The notes beneath the pieces were generated by a model. It ran no database searches. It was not told the origin of the DNA and saw nothing but the letters and a program-made list of their open reading frames with translations. Below, in pieces: positions 53,735-62,679 of a stretch of 64,000 nucleotides of DNA. Numbering within the stretch: position 1 is the stretch's first letter; each line of letters begins with the position of its first letter. This stretch comes from Phycisphaerae bacterium. GTDB lineage: Bacteria > Planctomycetota > Phycisphaerae > Tepidisphaerales > Tepidisphaeraceae. The DNA is taken from the NCBI GenBank assembly GCA_026004655.1, contig BPJO01000014.1:34648-98647 (forward strand), in the 5' to 3' direction. The translations under genes were made by a program, and so were the position numbers.

Positions 53735-55600
53735 TCAGACAGCCGGAATCCATACGACCATTTCATTCTGGCCACGGTTGGCCCAGGCGTAATAAGGAAT
53801 ACCCGTCAGAGGCTTCGGGGACGAAGAAGGAACTTCAAGAGCGATAATTCCTCCCAGAAGGTCCGGTCGTTCTCGGTCATGAACCGAAGAATGAGAGTCG
53901 ATGGTGGTGCTCCGGATCGAAACATGAGGGTTATCAACGGCTTCGAAACAATACACAAGAGGACCGCGAGTAAACGCAACGCGGTTATGGTTGGCTGCGA
54001 CGTTCGGATGTGAAATTACTTTACGGGGCAGCATCGGCAGGCGCAGCTCGATATGCTGACGACCGTTCCACAACCGATCAATCAGGACATAACCATTATC
54101 CAGCGTCATTGGTTGGAGTTGCCCGTTGATCAATAGTTCAAAGTCCCCGCAAGCCGAATCGGAAAACCGGTACAAGTCAGACGGAACGGGTTGATTCTGC
54201 GCCCAACCGGGAATTCGCAGATGAAGTTTTTTGAGGATGGGACGGTCGGTCTGAATTTCGATTCGAATCGTTCCATCCCATGGATAGTCGGTTTTCTGAG
54301 TAAGGGTTAATCCGTCGATGGTAACGGTATTTGATGCATACAAGTTGACATAAATGGACTGATCACCGGTGGCATAAAAGTATCCAGGAACAGAAGCTAA
54401 AAAACGACAAATATTGCTTGGACAACAGGAACATCCGAACCACGGTTGGCGTTGATGTGTACCATCCGATTCTAGAGGATTGGGGTAGAAAAAAGCTTTG
54501 CCGTCAAGTGAAACGCCGCTGAGAACATTGTTATAAAGAGAACGTTCGAGGATATCGATGTACCTCGCGTCTCCGTACATCAGAAACATGCGATGATTCC
54601 AGTAGACGTTCGCGATGGCGGCACAGGTTTCGCAGTAGGCGGTCAGGTTGGGCAATACGTAGTCGTCTTCGAAAGCCTCGCCTTGTTTGGTGCTTCCGAT
54701 GCCTCCTGTGATGTAAAGCTTGCACGAAACTGTATTGATCCAGATCCGTTGGATGGCTTGGAGATAGGCATTTTCTCCCGTGATTGCTGCCACGTCTGCA
54801 ATACCGCTATACATGTAGGCTGCGCGAACCGCGTGTCCTACAGCCGTTGATTGTTCGATGACGGGTTGATGAGATTGGTTATAGATTGACCCACTTGCCT
54901 TGTGCCCGTCGGGTCCTCTGGAGTCGATCAAGAAACGAGCAAGATCGAGGTAACGATGGTCTCTGGTGATTCGATACAGACGGATCAATCCCATCTCAAC
55001 GATTTGATGGCCTGGCCAGATAGACTGTTTCCCTTTGCCAAATGTATTAATCAAAAGTTCTGCCGATTTGAGGGCAATTTTCAGCAGATTGGTTTTACCG
55101 GTGGCTCGATGATGGGCATCTGCGGCTTCGAAAAGATGTCCGAGATTGTACAACTCGTGGCTGAGTTCTCTTTCGTTGACCCATCGTTCTGTTCCTGCCC
55201 AGGGATGAGGGGATTGAGGGTTAAACGTGCGAGTGGTGTATAGATAACCGTCGGGTTCCTGGGCAGCCGAAATCTTGTCGATCAGTAGATCCAAATAGGC
55301 ATCCAGTTCGGGATCATATGTGACCGCCAGGCAATAGCTGGCGCCCTCAATGACTTTATAAACATCGGTATCATCAAAGGGAAACTCCGGTGGTTTGAGA
55401 TCCTGGATCTTTTCTCCTCTCAGTACCGAAGCCGCACGCTCAAAGTTCCAGAGTCTCCCATTTTTCACACATTGCTCAAAAGCAAAAGGAATTGTCACCG
55501 CTCGATTGATTTCAAGGCGTGGTAACCAAAAGCGGTCATTCAACCGCACTTGAGTAAATGATACGGGTTGAAATGGATAATCTCGGAAATGCTCGGTCAT
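53735..55600 (-). CDS. GH127-type beta-L-arabinofuranosidase
   Basis: Family formerly called DUF1680; the HypBA1 type removes beta-linked L-arabinofuranose from plant glycans. About 621 residues from Met8 (ATG 55600), which has a GGGG ribosome site. The N-terminal alpha/alpha barrel starts QVRLNDRFWLPRLEINRAVT. Family active-site elements are visible: Glu and Cys in YCETCAAIA and the Cys pair in GCSCCPSNICRFLAS, which together hold Zn in HypBA1, with one Cys as nucleophile. No signal peptide, so probably intracellular on imported oligosaccharides. It is near a GH140-like gene on the same strand. Confidence 0.85.
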   Translation of the reverse strand: MTEHFRDYPFQPVSFTQVRLNDRFWLPRLEINRAVTIPFAFEQCVKNGRLWNFERAASVLRGEKIQDLKPPEFPFDDTDVYKVIEGASYCLAVTYDPELDAYLDLLIDKISAAQEPDGYLYTTRTFNPQSPHPWAGTERWVNERELSHELYNLGHLFEAADAHHRATGKTNLLKIALKSAELLINTFGKGKQSIWPGHQIVEMGLIRLYRITRDHRYLDLARFLIDSRGPDGHKASGSIYNQSHQPVIEQSTAVGHAVRAAYMYSGIADVAAITGENAYLQAIQRIWINTVSCKLYITGGIGSTKQGEAFEDDYVLPNLTAYCETCAAIANVYWNHRMFLMYGDARYIDILERSLYNNVLSGVSLDGKAFFYPNPLESDGTHQRQPWFGCSCCPSNICRFLASVPGYFYATGDQSIYVNLYASNTVTIDGLTLTQKTDYPWDGTIRIEIQTDRPILKKLHLRIPGWAQNQPVPSDLYRFSDSACGDFELLINGQLQPMTLDNGYVLIDRLWNGRQHIELRLPMLPRKVISHPNVAANHNRVAFTRGPLVYCFEAVDNPHVSIRSTTIDSHSSVHDRERPDLLGGIIALEVPSSSPKPLTGIPYYAWANRGQNEMVVWIPAV

Positions 55601-55918
55601 AAAAACCCCACGATCAGGCAATCAATCCTTATTGAGAGACAAAACCGCTTTCATAATCATGCAAACATCGTGATACGCGCCGTGTAATGTAATAGCAAGG
55701 TGTTCAAATAATCTCGGTAGTGTTCAGATAAAACCTGTACCAGATTCTTCATGACAAGGAAGATCGCAAAAAAATAAAAGGACAGGACAAAATTAACTCT
55801 TTTATCTTTTCTGCATCACTAAACGAAGTGGCAGTAGACAGAGGGCGTTTTGTTTCTTTAGTCATGCTGTTTGGCCGACGAGTCCACGTACGGCGGTCTG
55901 TTATTTCGGCCAGTGGTT
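55601..55918 (-). other. Intergenic gap between GH127 and GH140-like genes
   Basis: 318 bp with no gene, RNA or clear terminator seen. It is AT-richer than the genes at its sides and could hold a promoter for the GH127 gene. No repeated operator was recognised. Confidence 0.3.
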
Positions 55919-57247
55919 TTACCCCGGACGCTTAAATCCGCATGCAGCATCGTCGAGAACTAAAACCCAGTCGGGTCCTTCACTGACCGGTGGTTCGAAC
56001 TTGTGTGCGGTTCTTGAGTTCTGTATGGTTCCCATGAATCGCGATATACCGTTTCGTGGATCAAACCACCAAGTATTGATTGTCTTGCCTGAAAGACATG
56101 ACAGATCGATCTCGACAGGTGTGTAATAGGGAAGATAGATCAGCGCATAGCTACCATTCTGATCCCGCGAAGCACGAACGTGGTATGCATCCGACTTGTT
56201 TTCTGAGACGATAAGGGATTGATCAGGAATACGTGAAAAGTAAGGTCTCGACTCCAGGAGCGATCGGGCGTGTTGCATCTGTGCGGAACCCGGAAGCGAT
56301 AACGCTTCGATCCAGTCGCGTCGACAGAAGCTGATCGGTATATGGCGGGGACTCCACATTTGCCAGATCGGATGACACCCGTATGTATGCCCGCACGCAC
56401 CGGCAAAAAGTGACCAGTAAAGCGCCTTACGACAGTCATAAGCTTCCAGGTAACCGTTTTCGAGCTTGAATCCGGAAGGATGGTCTTCATACCCCGGTTC
56501 TCCGTCCAGAACGGGTTTCACGGGGGACTGACGACACCAGTCGCGGGTGATGAGGTCATAATTCCGGGAATTCCTGTGATGACCGCTTTGCCACATATGA
56601 AAGTCCAGCCAATCGTCCTCCTCGCCGGGAAAATAGTCGCTCGATCCTGAACCACCATTGGGGTGGAATGTCATCAGTCCGTTGCCGTTATCGCTTTCGC
56701 GGATACCACGCGCCATGGCACGGATAATCTCACGATGGAGATCCGATTCCACGCGTCGGTCTCCGCCTAGAATCCAGATTACCCCAGCGTCACGATAGCG
56801 TGTGCCAATCCATTTTCCGTAGGCATAGGCAGATTCTGCAGTCAGAAATAATTCCGTTCCAACACTCATGCCCTTGTTCCACTTGTCGCCCCATGTCGGT
56901 AAAAGCCCGATCCGCAGGCCCATGGTTCTTGCCGTTGCGATTACCCAATCGACATGCTCCCAGTAAGGTTCGTTGGGTCGTGACGGATCAAGATCAAGGA
57001 ACGGGACGTGTCCGAACCGGTTGGGAACGTTTAGCCCGTCCAGTTCTGCAAGAGCGACGGCCTGAATGACCGTGAAACGTTTACTCGCTCGATCCGTGAG
57101 ATACCGAAGCGTTTCATCTCGATTCAGCCGGTGAAATAACTCCCAGGCTGTGTCGGCAAGGTAGAAAAACGGCTGACCGGTGGATACCTCAACGAGATAT
57201 CGTCGGTTTTCACTAATGGCGATCCGATCACGGGTCGATGGATTCAA
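55919..57247 (-). CDS. GH140-like (DUF4038) apiosidase-type glycoside hydrolase
   Basis: 443 residues from TTG 57247, chosen because GGAGG lies 5 bp upstream; the longer frame from 57322 lacks a ribosome site. The DUF4038 barrel reads FFYLADTAWELFHRLNRDET, VIQAVALAELDGLN, YRDAGVIWILGGDRRVE, and VKPVLDGEPGYEDHP, where the Glu of GEPGYE is a candidate catalytic residue. The C-terminal domain (YALIYLPYYTPVEIDLSCLS, INTWWFDPRNG) is the small collagen-binding-like module usually found in this family. GH140 apiosidases act on apiose in rhamnogalacturonan II. No signal peptide is visible. Confidence 0.78.
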   Translation of the reverse strand: MNPSTRDRIAISENRRYLVEVSTGQPFFYLADTAWELFHRLNRDETLRYLTDRASKRFTVIQAVALAELDGLNVPNRFGHVPFLDLDPSRPNEPYWEHVDWVIATARTMGLRIGLLPTWGDKWNKGMSVGTELFLTAESAYAYGKWIGTRYRDAGVIWILGGDRRVESDLHREIIRAMARGIRESDNGNGLMTFHPNGGSGSSDYFPGEEDDWLDFHMWQSGHHRNSRNYDLITRDWCRQSPVKPVLDGEPGYEDHPSGFKLENGYLEAYDCRKALYWSLFAGACGHTYGCHPIWQMWSPRHIPISFCRRDWIEALSLPGSAQMQHARSLLESRPYFSRIPDQSLIVSENKSDAYHVRASRDQNGSYALIYLPYYTPVEIDLSCLSGKTINTWWFDPRNGISRFMGTIQNSRTAHKFEPPVSEGPDWVLVLDDAACGFKRPG

Positions 57248-57502
57248 ATCAACCTCCTCCGATTCCAAGAAGTTCGAACTCTCTCCGAGTGCACATAGTG
57301 CGTTAAGAACGAATCGTAACAAGCATTTTTCGTCTGGCGAGATTTCTCCTCAATGATCTTACCTGGTGGATCTCGATGTCAGTGCTACTCTTTTGATGTG
57401 TGGCCGACCGACCGTTGCCGGTTACACGGAGGACAAGTCTGATCTTTTTAAAAAAACTCTGCGGCATCGTCAAAGAGGGATGAATCCTACACGCGTGTTG
57501 CA

Positions 57503-59083
57503 TCATAAGAGGGATTGTCCTGTCATGGCAGGGGGTTGTTTCAGTCCCATGAGTGTTAGAACCGTCGGTGCCACGTCCGCGAGTCGACCGTCTTCTTTGA
57601 GTTTTGCTCCCTTGTATCGGTCATCCACGATAATAAGTTCGACATCATAGATGGTATGTGCGGTGTGAGGACCTCCGGTGGCGGGGTCGATCATTTGTTC
57701 GGCGTTTCCATGATCTGCAGTGACAATCAAGGACCCGCCTTGTGCTTGTGTGGCCTGAATGATTCGTCCGACCATCGTATCGACGGTTTCACAGGCCTTG
57801 ATGGCTGCAGGTAACGAACCGGTGTGTCCGACCATGTCTCCGTTGGCAAAGTTGACCACGATCAGATCGTATTGGCCGCTGTGGATGGCTTTGAGCGTTT
57901 CTTCACAAACTCCCGGTGCACTCATCTCGGGTTTCTGGTCATAGGTCATTAAAGGCGACCCATCCGGCAAAAGCTTAGGACTTGGGACGATCGCCCGGTC
58001 TTCACCCGGGAACGGTTCTTCACGATAGTCATTGAAGAAAAAAGTGACATGAGGAAACTTCTCGGTTTCGGCACAACGGAACTGTTTCAACCCCAGTTTG
58101 CTGACATATTCTCCTAAAATGTCGGTCATCTTGGGGGGTTTAGGATAAGCCACGTGAACCGGTGAACCTTCTTCATAGGCGGTCATCGTCACAAAGTAGA
58201 GGTCAAACGGTTTGCCGCGATCGAACCCTTTGAAATCAGGTAGCACAAACGCAGCCGTCAATTCCCGAGGACGATCCCCTCGGTAATTGTAGAAGATCAC
58301 CGAATCGCCATTACGGATCGTCGCGCGTGGGGTATGACCGTCGTCGGAAATCACGCTTGGGGTGACAAACTCGTCTCCTTGAGTGGTCGGTTCGGACGGG
58401 TGCTCGTAATAATACTGAACCGCTTCGCGGGCCGATCGGAAAACCGGTCCATCACCGAATGCTATGGCACGATAGGCTTTTTCGACTCTTTCCCACCGTT
58501 TATCCCGGTCCATGGCCCAGAAGCGTCCGCTGACTGTGGCAATTTTTCCTACTCCCAGTTCGGTCATTTTCTGTTCGGTTTCCTGAAGATATCGGATCCC
58601 ATAATTCGGGGGAGAATCCCGGCCGTCGGTGAAAGCGTGCAAATACACACGATTGAACTGTCGACGCTGACAGAGTTCGAGGCAGGCGTATAAATGCTCG
58701 AGCAAACCGTGAACCCCCGCATCAGACACGATCCCGAATAGGTGAAGATTTGAGTTCCGGTTGATGCAATGATCAATAGCGGCATTAAGTTGTGAGTTGG
58801 AGAAAAACTGTCCGTTTCGGATTTCTTTTGTGATCCGAACGGATTCCTGGTCCACGATCCGCCCGGCACCGATGTTTTGATGACCGACTTCGGAGTTTCC
58901 CATCGTTCCTTCCGGAAGTCCGACATCAAACCCGGATGTATGAATCAAAGTTCGGGGGTACTCCCGGGCGATCCGGTCGGCAACCGGCGTTTTGGCCAAA
59001 TGAACGGCATTTGCATGATTCCATTCCGGGTAGGGATTGTGTCCCCAACCATCCCGGATGATCAATACAACAGGCTTAGGCAT
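57503..59083 (-). CDS. gpmI: 2,3-bisphosphoglycerate-independent phosphoglycerate mutase
   Basis: Glycolytic interconversion of 3- and 2-phosphoglycerate using two Mn ions. 526 residues from ATG 59083, with AAGGA 8 bp upstream; homology begins at MPKPVVLIIRDGWGHNPYPE. The phosphorylated Ser lies in MGNSEVGHQNIGAGRIVDQE. The transferase insertion domain includes AFTDGRDSPPNYGI and SGRFWAMDRDKRWERVEKAY. The metal site at the end has VVNFANGDMVGHTGSLPAAI and VTADHGNAEQMIDPATGGPH. Slightly longer than E. coli GpmI (514). Confidence 0.94.
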   Translation of the reverse strand: MPKPVVLIIRDGWGHNPYPEWNHANAVHLAKTPVADRIAREYPRTLIHTSGFDVGLPEGTMGNSEVGHQNIGAGRIVDQESVRITKEIRNGQFFSNSQLNAAIDHCINRNSNLHLFGIVSDAGVHGLLEHLYACLELCQRRQFNRVYLHAFTDGRDSPPNYGIRYLQETEQKMTELGVGKIATVSGRFWAMDRDKRWERVEKAYRAIAFGDGPVFRSAREAVQYYYEHPSEPTTQGDEFVTPSVISDDGHTPRATIRNGDSVIFYNYRGDRPRELTAAFVLPDFKGFDRGKPFDLYFVTMTAYEEGSPVHVAYPKPPKMTDILGEYVSKLGLKQFRCAETEKFPHVTFFFNDYREEPFPGEDRAIVPSPKLLPDGSPLMTYDQKPEMSAPGVCEETLKAIHSGQYDLIVVNFANGDMVGHTGSLPAAIKACETVDTMVGRIIQATQAQGGSLIVTADHGNAEQMIDPATGGPHTAHTIYDVELIIVDDRYKGAKLKEDGRLADVAPTVLTLMGLKQPPAMTGQSLL

Positions 59084-59280
59084 AAACAATTCCTTTAAAA
59101 AGGGTCGAAAAATGCAAGTGGAGTGTATCGATAAGTCGATAAAACGGTAGAGCAACCCCGACGAAAAATGGTGGTTTCACGGATAACAAATGCACTTACA
59201 CTTGTGATCAATCAAATCGATCTTGATTTCCTTACTACACAACATATTGCGATTTTATTTATGACCTACACAAAAAAGCG

Positions 59281-59309
59281 TTGACGCGCATCTTTTCCAG
59301 CTTTACATT
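59281..59309 (+). promoter_or_regulatory. Sigma70-like promoter for the Lys/Thr-rich peptide gene
   Basis: TTGACG (59281-59286) and TACATT (59304-59309) have a 17-bp spacer. The AAAGGAGG ribosome site begins 10 bp later and the ATG is at 59337. Good spacing and a strong ribosome site argue for a well-expressed unit. Confidence 0.5.
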
Positions 59310-59336
59310 TGCAAAAAGAAAGGAGGTGATACGACC

Positions 59337-59411
59337 ATGGCCAAGAAAGCCGCAAAGAAGACGACCAAGAAGACGACTAAGAAGACCACCAAAAAAGCCA
59401 AGAAGAAGTAA
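59337..59411 (+). CDS. 24-residue Lys/Thr-rich basic peptide
   Basis: ATG 59337 lies 8 bp after AAAGGAGG. The peptide starts MAKKAAKKTT, continues with KKTT units and ends KKAKKK, with no other residue types than Met, Ala, Lys and Thr. The coding DNA is three imperfect repeats of 12 bp (59357-59392). It resembles the C-terminal tails of histone H1-like and AlgP-type proteins, so nucleic-acid or polyphosphate binding is a reasonable guess. The promoter, ribosome site and downstream terminator are all well placed. The minus-strand frame across the region is a composition shadow. Confidence 0.5.
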   Translation: MAKKAAKKTTKKTTKKTTKKAKKK

Positions 59412-59578
59412 TGGTGACTTCTATTAGCTGTCCCGGATGCGTGGCTCCGATATAACCATCCGGTCCAGCCGTCACGGTCGCAACCGTATTTTTCCGTCGG
59501 TCTTGGCTCCGATGCATCAGACCGACACGCAAACTTGCAAGAAACCTTCCTCGCCACGGCGGAAGGTTTCTTTTTTTC
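59412..59578 (+). ncRNA. Structured 3' RNA with repeated loop motif (candidate regulatory RNA)
   Basis: Four hairpins occur in 150 nt after the peptide stop. (1) CCGGATG/CATCCGG (59433-59439 with 59457-59463). (2) ACGGT-CGCA-ACCGT, followed by ATTTTT. (3) GTCGGTCT/AGACCGAC (59496-59503 with 59519-59526). (4) The terminator at 59541-59570. The loops of hairpins 1 and 3 both contain TGGCTCCGAT (59442-59451 and 59504-59513). CUCC in these loops could pair with Shine-Dalgarno GGAG, as C-rich sRNA loops do elsewhere. Regulatory function is inference. Confidence 0.35.
59541..59578 (+). terminator. Intrinsic terminator of the peptide/RNA unit
   Basis: GAAACCTTCC (59541-59550) and GGAAGGTTTC (59561-59570) form a perfect 10-bp stem with a 10-nt loop, followed by seven T. 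Confidence 0.85.
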
Positions 59579-59662
59579 CCTGCAATTTTACAATCCAGAG
59601 TTCCCCTAATCGGACAAAACGTCTTTCCAGAAAACAATCATCAGACGGTAAAGTCTCTAGGC

Positions 59663-59693
59663 AAAAAACCCGCCGGGGCAACCGACGGGTTTT
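59663..59693 (-). terminator. Intrinsic terminator of the secreted-protein gene
   Basis: On the minus strand AAAACCCG (from 59693) pairs with CGGGTTTT (to 59665), the outer stem being 8 bp, and six T follow (59668-59663). It lies 28 bp after the stop codon at 59721. Confidence 0.7.
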
Positions 59694-59720
59694 CAGTGGA
59701 GTGTCGATCGGATCAGACGA

Positions 59721-61503
59721 TTACAGTTGTCCACCACCTCCACCTTGCATCTGCATCATGACCTGCATGGCAGCAGAGGTGATCTGTTGGATCGTCTTAC
59801 GAGGCAAGTGAGCGTTGATCCGGATGGCAGATCCGTCCACACCCAGTGAGATTCCCAACGGGGGCAGATTCGGAGGAAGTTGGACGGGAACCTGCATCCC
59901 AAAGGTCCCGGCGACACCGATCCCGGTATTGATAAACTCATCGAGCATAATGAAAGACTCATAGACACGTACCTTGGGAAGTTCGGCAGCGACTACTTTG
60001 ATGTGATCGAGCTGGCTTAAAGGGTCCTGCCCGGCTTTGAGGGAGGTCATGAACTTGGAGAGGGTTTCATCCGAAGCACTTTGAGCCCAGATGAAATCCC
60101 CGTTCACCTCGGCGTAGCTATAGTTGAGACCTTCACTCCCATAGAACAAACTCATCATCATCTCCATTTGCATGGCAGCCGGATCGTCTGGATTCTGAGG
60201 CGGAACCATTTTAAGAGAATCAAAAGTCACTCCATCGACAGTCCGGGCGTTGGGGGTCACAATCAAGTCACCCAAGGGAACTGGGGTATCGGGATTATCC
60301 TGAGCATGACGTGCTCGGATATCTTTGAAAAGATTGGCCATCAACTCTCCACCAAGATCCAGTGTTGATTTAAGGTCTTTACCCGAACCGCGATAAATGG
60401 TGACGCTCTGGAAAATTCCTTCCTGCCCGATCTTGGTCGGGGAGGGCACCCCGACAACAGAGCTTTTGGTAGACCGGATCGAAGACATCAATGATTGCGC
60501 CAAGGCTTTGGCTTTTTCTTCTCCCTCGACCTTATCGAGTTCTTCGAGGATCGGTCGGGTCAGATCGTCTACGATTTTAGCAATCGGACCCGGATCCGTA
60601 CTGAATCCTCCGAAGGTCAAGTACTTGATGTTGGGCAAGCCCGTGGTTAAGGACTTTTCGGTCCCTTTGACAGACGCAACAGCGTTTCCGAGATAGCTTT
60701 GCGGTTTGAACTCGTTGATGACGGAGAAATTGATCCCGGCATCCGAAATATTGATCCCGATCGAAGCAGTGTCGGCATCTCGGAGAAATGACTTGGCTAC
60801 GTTAAACACCTGGTTCACAGTAGCTCGAATGACCGGGCGCCATTTTTCAGGGACGCCTTCGAACTCTTCGTCGAGTTTATTTTTCTCTCGAGCCAATCTC
60901 TGATCGAGCGCTACCTGAAGGTCGGGAGAAATTTGCGACAAGTTGACGTAAAGGAACAAATCCTGATCCCGGCTGTCTTTTCCGACCACTCCTTGGGGTT
61001 TTAATGTCTGCTGAGGTTTGGTGGCTACCAGATTCTGTACCTCGCTTAATGCAGCATAGTCCCCCCAGTCTCCGAGGAATGACGGACGACTGTTCCCTGG
61101 AAAAGTCACTTCGGCGACACCCCCTTCGACTTGGGCATCGGGGGAAATTGCTTAACAGGTCTGCAAAACTCGTGATCGGGATGAGTACGATCATTCCCGG
61201 AAAGCCATTTCCATCGGTGGGTCGCAACAACGCGAAACCTAGTTCACCATCCTCTTTCAACCCCTTTTGAATGCGCGTTTGACCTTTGAGTGTTGACAAA
61301 GGGTCTTGCAGGGATGGAACAAACACAGCGATACCGAGATCTTGGGAGAGTTTGGCAATTTTGCCGCTGGTCGTTCGGAGGTCTGACACCTTGGCGGCCA
61401 AAAGCGCATCACTCGGGACACTTTCCAAAACCGGCCCGGCATAAACAAGACCTGCGGTCAAACAGGTAATTGCTACTGCGAGGACTCTTTTCGTTCTCGA
61501 CAT
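59721..61503 (-). CDS. Secreted protein of unknown family, one frameshift near 61140
   Basis: About 593 residues after correction. The signal peptide is residues 1-22 (MSRTKRVLAVAITCLTAGLV, then YAG). The mature part is alpha/beta in pattern with LRTTSGKIAKLSQDLGIAVF, FPGMIVLIPITSFADLLSNF, YAALSEVQNLVATKPQQTLK and a helical C-terminus ending in a Met/Gln/Gly-rich tail. The frame breaks at GGGGG 61140-61144: one base fewer joins FPDAQVEGGVAEVTFPG. No catalytic motif was recognised. It resembles large planctomycete periplasmic proteins of unknown role; this is an impression, not a search result. Confidence 0.55.
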
Positions 61504-61806
61504 GAAATGCTCCTGAAAGAAAAAAAAGATGAGAGGATAATTCTTATACGCTACCGTGACGCTAACACACGTTCAAGGAACAATCAATTGTAGAAAAAGC
61601 CCGGTTGTGAACCGAAAAATAACTTAACTGTATCCTCAAAAACGAAGGCATTTCATGATTTTCAGTTACTGTACAACCCGTAATCTGCTTCTGCAGAGGT
61701 CATCCTGGATTAGCATGTTTCAGTTTTGACGCCCATCGTTTCAATAAAAACGGTTTGAAGTTGGTGCAATCAGGAGGCTGGGTTCATATCAAAGGATATC
61801 TTTGAA
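61504..61806 (-). other. Intergenic gap upstream of the secreted-protein gene
   Basis: 303 bp between two minus-strand genes. It should contain the promoter of the secreted-protein gene. No gene, RNA or strong hairpin was seen; a short CTGC...GCAG repeat near 61688 is not convincing. Confidence 0.3.
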
Positions 61807-62436
61807 TCAGGACCAACTTTCAAAAAGACTTGGTTGTCGAGAGGCGATGCGTCGTCTCAAATCGCGCAGTGGCTGATCGATCGATTCCTTTGGGGGCGAT
61901 AAAAAAAGATGAGAAACCGTTTGGGGAATGTTCGTATGATCTTGCTCGGCGGTGATTCGGTGCACGGTTCGATGGATCAAGGGTTCGGATTGGGGTAATC
62001 GGGATTCGATCAGTTGCAGGAGGACAAATGCCGTAACGGCTGGGTCTCCGGGCATTCGACGTAGCGGTTCACGAGGCCATTCCCCGTCTTCCTTTTGAAG
62101 TAGATCTAGAAAATGAATCGCTGAGTCCAGGACGGAACCTTGACCCTGGTCGCTCGACAGGGCGCGAATGACTAAAGCGGTTGAAACCGCGTCATCGAAT
62201 CCGCCATCGGGCGCTTGAGAACTGACAAGAAACCGGATCATTTTTGAGGCAAAGGGTTGGTGTGATTGAAGAAGTTCGTGAAGACGGATCACGATCAGTG
62301 CGGCTGCGGCGATCGGTCCGTTGATTAATTGACGAATCCCCCCGACGGCTTCAGCACGTCCGGTACACAATTCATCAATCAGTCGGGAATACGCGCGTAA
62401 GTTCCAGAGCCTTTCCATATATTTGACGGTCAACAT
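61807..62436 (-). CDS. Alpha/alpha-toroid (terpenoid cyclase-like repeat) protein
   Basis: 209 residues, AGGAG 5 bp before the ATG. Two repeats resemble the prenyltransferase/squalene-hopene cyclase toroid: MIRFLVSSQAPDGGFDDAVS-TALVIRAL and FLDLLQKEDGEWPREPLRR-DPAVTAFVLLQL, with the DGGF/DGEW turns typical of that fold. The catalytic DxDD motif of cyclases is absent and the protein is only a third of their length, so it is probably a binding or scaffold module. It is transcribed divergently from the GntR/LacI-type regulator. Confidence 0.5.
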   Translation of the reverse strand: MLTVKYMERLWNLRAYSRLIDELCTGRAEAVGGIRQLINGPIAAAALIVIRLHELLQSHQPFASKMIRFLVSSQAPDGGFDDAVSTALVIRALSSDQGQGSVLDSAIHFLDLLQKEDGEWPREPLRRMPGDPAVTAFVLLQLIESRLPQSEPLIHRTVHRITAEQDHTNIPQTVSHLFLSPPKESIDQPLRDLRRRIASRQPSLFESWS

Positions 62437-62561
62437 TTTTACTCCTGTTCAGTATATGTAAGGTATTATTGTACGGATTGTGTTTGGTGTCAAGTCAATT
62501 TTCTAATTTTGTTCGGTAGATTTTGTTTGGGTTTCGCAGGTGTCGAAAATTTTTTTGAAAG

Positions 62562-62571
62562 TATACCGGTA
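62562..62571. promoter_or_regulatory. Candidate operator, copy 1 (TATACCGGTA)
   Basis: TATACCGGTA contains the palindrome TACCGGTA and lies in the 243-bp divergent spacer, 109 bp before the regulator start. The identical 10-mer occurs at 62701, in the first codons of the regulator. Confidence 0.4.
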
Positions 62572-62679
62572 AACATCTGGTATAAATTTTTTCCTTGCAT
62601 CTGTTCTTTTGGGATATATTCTATTATCACAAATACTACTATTAGGGATCAGTTAACAATTTTTCCGTGGATTTTGGTT

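Noticed and set aside
59303..59557. Minus-strand 84-codon frame with FLVVFLVVFLVVFF
   Set aside because: The apparent membrane helix is only the reverse complement of the Lys/Thr codon repeats of the plus-strand peptide gene.
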